From Clostridia bacterium (GTDB lineage Bacteria > Bacillota_A > Clostridia > Oscillospirales > CAG-272): 8,058 bases of DNA. The notes beneath the pieces are model-generated. The model was not told where the DNA came from. It did not search any database and was given only the letters and a program-made list of their open reading frames with translations. The translations under genes were made by a program, and so were the position numbers. Of this stretch, positions 4,512 through 8,058 are shown piece after piece; the first letter of the stretch is position 1; each line of letters begins with the position of its first letter. The stretch is from positions 1 to 8,058 of the forward strand of contig JAFSUU010000076.1 in the NCBI GenBank assembly GCA_017445115.1, given 5' to 3'.

Positions 4512-5183
4512 ATGGATACTTTTTTTCTTGCAAATACGTCTCTCTTTCACGGAATACGGGAGGATGAGATAAAGGATCTGCTTTCCTGCCTGAACGCGCG
4601 GGAAAAAACGTATAAAAAGGACGAGACGATCCTTCGCGCCGGAGATACCGTATCACAGATCGGTCTTGTGGAGGAAGGAAGCGTCAATATCGTCGTCAAT
4701 TTCTACTGGGGAAACAGCAATATCTTCGGTCACGTTGAAAAGGGTTCGATCTTTGCCGAAAACTACGCCGCCGTTCCGGGCAAGGAACTGATCTGCGACG
4801 TGGTCGCTGCCGAAGATGCGCGCGTCGTCTTTCTCGATATGAACAAGTTGGAATCGACCTGCGGCAAGAGCTGTACCTTTCATAACCGGCTGATCCACAA
4901 TCTTTTGAAGATATCCGCGCAGAAAAACCTCGGTCTGTCGTCGCGTATGATGCACATCGCGCCGAAGTCATTGCGCGAGAGGCTTTTGTCCTATCTTTCC
5001 GAACAGGCGATGGAGCACGGCAGCGCGCATTTTACGATCCCTTTTGACCGTCAGCAGCTTGCCGATTATCTCGGCGTCGACCGCAGCGCGATGTCAAACG
5101 AGCTTTCCAAAATGCAGAAGGACGGATTGATCGCATACTGTAAAAACGAATTTACTCTGAAAGAGGCGGTAAGATATGAGTGA
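4512..5183 (+). CDS. Crp/Fnr-family transcriptional regulator
   Basis: This 223-aa protein has full family length. Residues 9-115 form the cyclic-nucleotide-binding-like beta barrel (LFHGIREDEIKDLL at the start; ETILRAGD, GLVEEGSVNIV and GSIFAENYA are the usual strands). About 120-150 is the dimer helix, and 155-215 is the winged helix with recognition segment QQLADYLGVDRSAMSNELSK. The N-terminal cysteine cluster of true FNR is absent; cysteines are at 26, 95, 117, 121 and 210, so Cys117-x3-Cys121 is the only close pair. The effector may therefore be haem, NO, a thiol signal or a small molecule. An AAAGGAG lies just upstream of the ATG. The two shared palindromes and the redox cargo suggest an HcpR-like nitrosative or redox regulator; that assignment is inference. 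Confidence 0.93.
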   Translation: MDTFFLANTSLFHGIREDEIKDLLSCLNAREKTYKKDETILRAGDTVSQIGLVEEGSVNIVVNFYWGNSNIFGHVEKGSIFAENYAAVPGKELICDVVAAEDARVVFLDMNKLESTCGKSCTFHNRLIHNLLKISAQKNLGLSSRMMHIAPKSLRERLLSYLSEQAMEHGSAHFTIPFDRQQLADYLGVDRSAMSNELSKMQKDGLIAYCKNEFTLKEAVRYE

Positions 5184-5550
5184 GATTCACATCAAACGCA
5201 TATATGAATTGCCGAATGACGAAGACGGCTTCCGCATCCTTGTTGATCGGCTCTGGCCGAGGGGCGTTAAGAAGGACTCCGCCAACATTGATCTCTGGGC
5301 GAAGGAGATCGCGCCGTCCAACGAATTACGGCAATGGTTCGGACACGATCCCGAACGTTTTGCAAAGTTTTCCGAACTGTACCGTGAGGAACTCGCAGCC
5401 CATCCAAAGGCGACCGGATTTCTTGATCACGTTAAAGCCGTGTTATCAAAAGGTAACGTAACGCTGCTATACGGTGCGCGTGATACCGTATACAACCACG
5501 CCACCGTTCTGAAGAACTGGATAGAAGAAAAAATGTCGGAGACCAATTGA
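5176..5550 (+). CDS. DUF488 family protein (YeaO-like)
   Basis: This 124-aa protein has the full length of the YeaO branch of DUF488. It shows the conserved pattern KRIYELPNDEDGFRILVDR, LWPRGVKK (26-33), the acidic/Trp segment around WAKEIAPSNELRQWFGHD, the FxEL-like FSELYREEL, and the closing VTLLYGARDTVYNHATVL. The biochemical role of the family is unsettled; the conserved Arg, Trp and Asp residues suggest a binding or catalytic pocket. The gene overlaps the regulator's end by 8 bases (ATG at 5176, regulator stop at 5181-5183), with a GAGGCGGT Shine-Dalgarno inside the regulator gene, so it is translationally coupled and shares that promoter and its predicted autorepression. This suggests a part in the same stress response. 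Confidence 0.93.
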   Translation: MSEIHIKRIYELPNDEDGFRILVDRLWPRGVKKDSANIDLWAKEIAPSNELRQWFGHDPERFAKFSELYREELAAHPKATGFLDHVKAVLSKGNVTLLYGARDTVYNHATVLKNWIEEKMSETN

Positions 5551-5572
5551 ACGGCTCCGACATCCGTGTTTT
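5528..5572. terminator. Bidirectional terminator overlapping both gene ends
   Basis: An 8-bp stem TGTCGGAG/CTCCGACA (5534-5541 and 5555-5562) spans the stop codon of the DUF488 gene in its loop. On the minus strand it is followed directly by six T (A-run 5528-5533), ending the cupin operon. On the plus strand the tail GTGTTTTAAT is weaker. The cupin stop codon lies in the plus-strand T-tract. Confidence 0.75.
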
Positions 5573-6017
5573 AATCGCTTAATATGTCATATTCCTCATC
5601 AGTCACGTTCTCCAGCCAGACCGTGTCCGTGTGTGCGCCAGGCGCTGCGATCGAGATGTGAGAAAACCAACTATCCTTCTTAGCGCCGTGCCAGTGCTTT
5701 ACGTTTGCCGGGATAACAACGGTAACGCCCTCTTTTAACTCAACCGGCACTTTCCCTTCTTCTACGTACCAGCCTTCGCCGGCGGTGCAAATAAGAATCT
5801 GCAGTCCACCGGCACCTTTAGAAGTATGGATATGCCAACAGTTGCGGCATCCGGGTTCAAAGGTAACGTTGCTGATAAACAGCGGCAGTTCTTCGTTAGC
5901 TGCCACCAACGGGGAGAGGAACGAGGCGCCGGTAAAATACTTTGCAAACGCGTCGTTTGGAACACCGGTACCGAACATATTTGCGCGTTCAAAATCTTCT
6001 TTATTCAAATACTTCAT
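5571..6017 (-). CDS. Single-domain cupin protein
   Basis: This 148-aa protein has one conserved double-stranded beta-helix at about 48-125. Motif 1 is GCRNCWHIHTSKGAGGLQIL with His62 and His64 and Gln73 in the place of the usual Glu, a form common in this branch; motif 2 is VVIPANVKHWHGA with His108 and His110. These residues probably hold one metal ion. Related small cupins often stand next to carboxymuconolactone-decarboxylase or redox genes and may act on small metabolites or aldehyde/quinone-type stress products; the substrate is unknown. The start codon lies 11 bases after the stop of the DUF438 gene, with AAGGAA spanning that stop, so the two form one operon under the Crp/Fnr-type site at 7600-7613. 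Confidence 0.92.
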   Translation of the reverse strand: MKYLNKEDFERANMFGTGVPNDAFAKYFTGASFLSPLVAANEELPLFISNVTFEPGCRNCWHIHTSKGAGGLQILICTAGEGWYVEEGKVPVELKEGVTVVIPANVKHWHGAKKDSWFSHISIAAPGAHTDTVWLENVTDEEYDILSD

Positions 6018-6028
6018 CTGAACATTCC

Positions 6029-7543
6029 TTATTCATTTCTTTTGAAATGATCTTTTGCAAAGTCCATATCCTGCACAAGTTCTACTGTACCGACGTATTT
6101 GCCGTCGCGTTCGCGCACCGCCATATACTTGACGAGCATCGTGCGTCCGTTCTTTTCCATCCAAACGGGCACAAAATCGCGTCTGCCGTTTCTGAAATCG
6201 TCGATGATCTGTCTCACCATAGGCTCGATCTTCGGCGGGTGGCAGGAGAATACCTCGCGGTCTATCGCCATTTCGGGTCGCTTGAAAACCTTCGATCCCT
6301 CGTTGAAAAAGCGGTTGATATTGTTCTCGTCTATGAACGTGATCTCCATCGGGATCGTATTGAGGAGCGCCGTGATCTGTTCGACCGTCATGTGCCCGCC
6401 GGGCATGACGACCTCGCCGTCGTATTTCGGCGCCTCTTTTATGCGTCTGATCCCGGCGTCGGACCAGTATTTGCTGTTTATTCCGAAGCAGGACGAATAG
6501 TCCTTAGAATCGAAATAAATGCCGATCCATTCTTCGTCGGTAAAATTGACCGCGCAGATCGGGAACAGGATGTTCTGTTCCTTGTAGATCATCTCCTCTG
6601 CGCGCTTCAGCACGGCGTCAAGCCTTGACAGCCATTCTTCGCCGTGTTCGGTCTCTTTATCGAGCGCTCCAAGCTCGTCGCGGATCTCGTCGTCAACCGT
6701 CCACATTACGTCGGAGGGACCGGAGACGCCGTATTTGACCTTGAGCAGCGGATAAAGCAGATCGCCTTTCTTGGCGTAATGGATCGAAAGCTCGCGGATG
6801 CGCGGGATAAGTGCCTCGTCTCGGGTTTGCTTGTATTCGTCAAGCAATGCGGACAGCGCGTCGTTTTCTCTTTTGAACGTCTGCAGCGGATGACCGTCGA
6901 TCTCTTCAAGTGCGGCGGCTCTTTTTTCTTTGTCGCTGTAGTCCTTTTTAGGGTAAGAGTCGCGCTTTGCAAATTCCGCCTGTATTTTCCGGCGTGTCAA
7001 CGATTCCTCAACTGCTTTTTCGGCGTTTGCGATCTGTTCTTCACGCGTCGCGCCATGGAACAGCGCGGAATGAAGGTCGCAAAGTCTCTGCACTTCTGAA
7101 AGCGGCGTGCCCTCCTTCATCAGCTCCTGCTCCGCCTGCATGATCTCTGAGGCTTCCACCTCGCCGAATTCACGGGCGAAATCGGCGCGTACCGCCTCCA
7201 AGTCCTCTCCGTCGCCGAGTCTGCGCAGATACGCTTTCAGTTGTTCGGTACGGTCGCCGGTTCTGACGGCAGGAACGTTCCTCTCCGTTTTCTCCGGTAT
7301 TTTGATCTCCGGCATTTCGCCGACGATTTCAAATCCGTTCGCCATAAGCGTCGAGACAACGTCCGTTATAGAGATATTCTTCATCTTCGCGCCCTTTGGG
7401 ATCGTCATCAGCTTTCCCACGGAATGAAGCACCGGCTTCTTTGTGATCTCGGTAAAACCGAGTCCCGCCATTATTTCAATCAGTTCGGGGTACTCCTCGG
7501 TCAATTCAAATACCGAAAGGCTAAAATCTATTTTCTTCTGCAT
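6029..7543 (-). CDS. DUF438 protein with DUF1858-like, hemerythrin-like and PAS domains
   Basis: This 504-aa multidomain protein belongs to the COG2461 type. Residues 8-75 resemble DUF1858 (VFELTEEYPELIEIMAGLGF) but lack the CxxC. Residues 98-165 are DUF438 (LKAYLRRLGDGEDLEAVR, then EGTPLSEVQRLCDLHSALFHG). Residues 213-330 form a hemerythrin-like bundle: GHPL with His218, IHYAKKGDLLYP with His255, WTVDDEIR, and EQNILFP with Glu322. Residues 385-492 form a PAS domain (ALLNTIPMEITFIDENN, FSCHPPK, VKYMAVRERDGKYVG). Such proteins are thought to sense oxygen, NO or redox state. The usual Glu after KK is Gly260 and some expected His ligands are Asp, so iron binding may be altered. The ATG at 7543 has a perfect AGGAGG; the in-frame ATG at 7615 lies upstream of the promoter and inside the operator, so it is rejected. 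Confidence 0.93.
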   Translation of the reverse strand: MQKKIDFSLSVFELTEEYPELIEIMAGLGFTEITKKPVLHSVGKLMTIPKGAKMKNISITDVVSTLMANGFEIVGEMPEIKIPEKTERNVPAVRTGDRTEQLKAYLRRLGDGEDLEAVRADFAREFGEVEASEIMQAEQELMKEGTPLSEVQRLCDLHSALFHGATREEQIANAEKAVEESLTRRKIQAEFAKRDSYPKKDYSDKEKRAAALEEIDGHPLQTFKRENDALSALLDEYKQTRDEALIPRIRELSIHYAKKGDLLYPLLKVKYGVSGPSDVMWTVDDEIRDELGALDKETEHGEEWLSRLDAVLKRAEEMIYKEQNILFPICAVNFTDEEWIGIYFDSKDYSSCFGINSKYWSDAGIRRIKEAPKYDGEVVMPGGHMTVEQITALLNTIPMEITFIDENNINRFFNEGSKVFKRPEMAIDREVFSCHPPKIEPMVRQIIDDFRNGRRDFVPVWMEKNGRTMLVKYMAVRERDGKYVGTVELVQDMDFAKDHFKRNE

Positions 7544-7571
7544 AGCAATGCCTCCTCTCGTTTTCGGTATG

Positions 7572-7600
7572 ATTATATCACAAGCCGAAATAGTCGTATG
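7572..7600 (-). promoter_or_regulatory. Activator-dependent promoter of the DUF438-cupin operon
   Basis: On the minus strand a perfect TATAAT (7572-7577) follows CATACG at 17 bp, nearly the same weak -35 as in the DUF1858 promoter. The predicted start is near 7565, 22 bases before the ATG. Confidence 0.7.
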
Positions 7601-7613
7601 TTGTTGAAACAAC
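7600..7613. promoter_or_regulatory. Crp/Fnr-type operator (GTTGTTGAAACAAC)
   Basis: The perfect 5-bp arms GTTGT and ACAAC lie around TGAA. The 18 bases at 7596-7613 differ by one base from 4481-4498. The centre is at -41.5 relative to the predicted start, identical to the other site. Confidence 0.8.
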
Positions 7614-7800
7614 AAAATTCAGTTGGTTATAAAAAAATGAGTGGCGGTTATCATATATATAGCCGCTATGCTTTAGAATGCGGAAAATAATATGGTACAT
7701 CTATATCGCAAGAGTCAAAAAGATAAAAATCCATTCTACGATAACAGCCCTCACTTTTGAAAAAATGGAGGCAGTATAGAGATCTGATAAATGATTGCTT
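7614..7800. other. AT-rich intergenic region, no gene seen
   Basis: There is no ORF with a ribosome binding site on either strand. The only structured element is the hairpin at 7644-7666. Confidence 0.6.
7631..7666 (-). terminator. Probable terminator of the SIR2-like gene
   Basis: On the minus strand, arms at 7659-7666 and 7644-7651 pair over 8 bp with one G-U, over a 7-base AT loop, followed about six bases later by seven T (A-run 7631-7637). The stem is weak and over 130 bp from the gene's stop codon. Confidence 0.45.
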
Positions 7801-8058
7801 TTATGATAATCTGTTTAGCGCTCCTCCAATATCCCCGTCGATACAGATCGCACGATCTTTTATATCCTCCGGACAGACCGCTTCGCCGTAGTTGATACAG
7901 GTGTAGGTCGCGTCCGAGTTCTTCGCCGTCATATTCCAGAACGGGTATTTGATGATCACCGGCGTATTGTAGCCAACTCCGAGTTCAAGGAAAAGGACCT
8001 TACCTTTGCGTGTGCGCAAAAAGTTCTCATACCTCTCCGCCGCCTCGTGCCAACCTTC
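7801..8058 (-). CDS. SIR2-family (sirtuin-like) protein, C-terminal part
   Basis: The last 85 residues of a minus-strand gene that enters from beyond the window end are visible. The frame is open to 8058 (GWHEAAERYENFL precedes the TTG at 8019), so an internal start there is not believed. The segment KGKVLFLELGVGYNTPVIIK followed by YPFWNMT is recognisable from the C-terminal half of bacterial SIR2-like NAD-binding proteins: LELGVG is the Rossmann strand and loop that precedes the NAD-contacting part, and AICIDGDIGGAL near the end is another strand-helix unit. The catalytic His and the zinc cysteines would lie upstream, outside the window, so deacetylase, ADP-ribosyltransferase or NADase activity cannot be judged. 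It ends with TAA at 7801-7803. Confidence 0.8.
   Translation of the reverse strand, partial: EGWHEAAERYENFLRTRKGKVLFLELGVGYNTPVIIKYPFWNMTAKNSDATYTCINYGEAVCPEDIKDRAICIDGDIGGALNRLS

Noticed and set aside
4512..5183. Oxygen-sensing FNR proper
   Set aside because: The N-terminal cysteine cluster needed for the FNR [4Fe-4S] cluster is absent and the operator arms differ from the FNR consensus; only family-level assignment is supported.
5942..6628. 228-codon plus-strand ORF
   Set aside because: It is antisense to the well-supported DUF438 and cupin genes and has no recognisable domain.
7544..7615. 24-residue N-terminal extension of the DUF438 protein
   Set aside because: The upstream ATG lies in the operator and upstream of the predicted transcription start; the ATG at 7543 has a perfect AGGAGG and begins a normal domain.
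7801..8019. Complete 72-aa ORF starting at TTG 8019
   Set aside because: The frame stays open to the window edge with family-like residues upstream, so this is the 3' part of a longer SIR2-like gene.

Overview
The window looks like a chromosomal or integrated-element stretch from an anaerobic Firmicute, most likely a Clostridia member of gut type. This rests on strong AGGAGG-type ribosome binding sites, tightly packed operons, and the gene families present: DUF1858, DUF438 with hemerythrin, a clostridial-type ferredoxin, a Crp/Fnr regulator without FNR cysteines, and a SIR2-like protein. No rRNA, tRNA, CRISPR array or transposase was seen.

Region 1 (1-1883): two tandem, distantly similar minus-strand genes (73-708 and 711-1223) look like small DNA-binding proteins of ribbon-helix-helix/ParR type. 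Upstream lies about 650 bp without a convincing gene. It holds two 36-bp imperfect direct repeats, a shorter third copy, ten same-oriented TTTCA pentamers and two perfect inverted repeats, so it may be an operator or centromere-like site.

Region 2 (1884-2911): an XRE-type repressor (minus) and a SLOG/DUF1273-type protein (plus) are divergently transcribed around a 13-bp-arm palindrome and a good sigma-A promoter.

Region 3 (2936-7613): a redox or nitrosative-stress type cluster. A minus-strand operon encodes a DUF1858 CxxC protein, an unrecognised 193-aa protein, and a protein joining an HCP-like helical segment to a ferredoxin. Divergent to it are a Crp/Fnr regulator and a DUF488 protein. 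Further on, in minus orientation, lies a two-gene operon of a DUF438-hemerythrin-PAS protein and a cupin. Nearly identical 18-bp sequences carrying a GTTGT-N4-ACAAC palindrome lie upstream of both minus-strand operons. In both cases the palindrome is centred at about -41.5 relative to a TATAAT box, the classical position for Crp/Fnr activation. The same site falls about 15 bp downstream of the predicted start of the regulator's own promoter, where binding should repress. The cluster thus reads as a self-contained regulon controlled by its own Crp/Fnr protein. No hybrid cluster protein gene is present, although two of its proteins are HCP-associated or HCP-like.

Region 4 (7614-8058): an AT-rich gap with a probable terminator, then the 3' part of a minus-strand SIR2-family gene that runs off the window.
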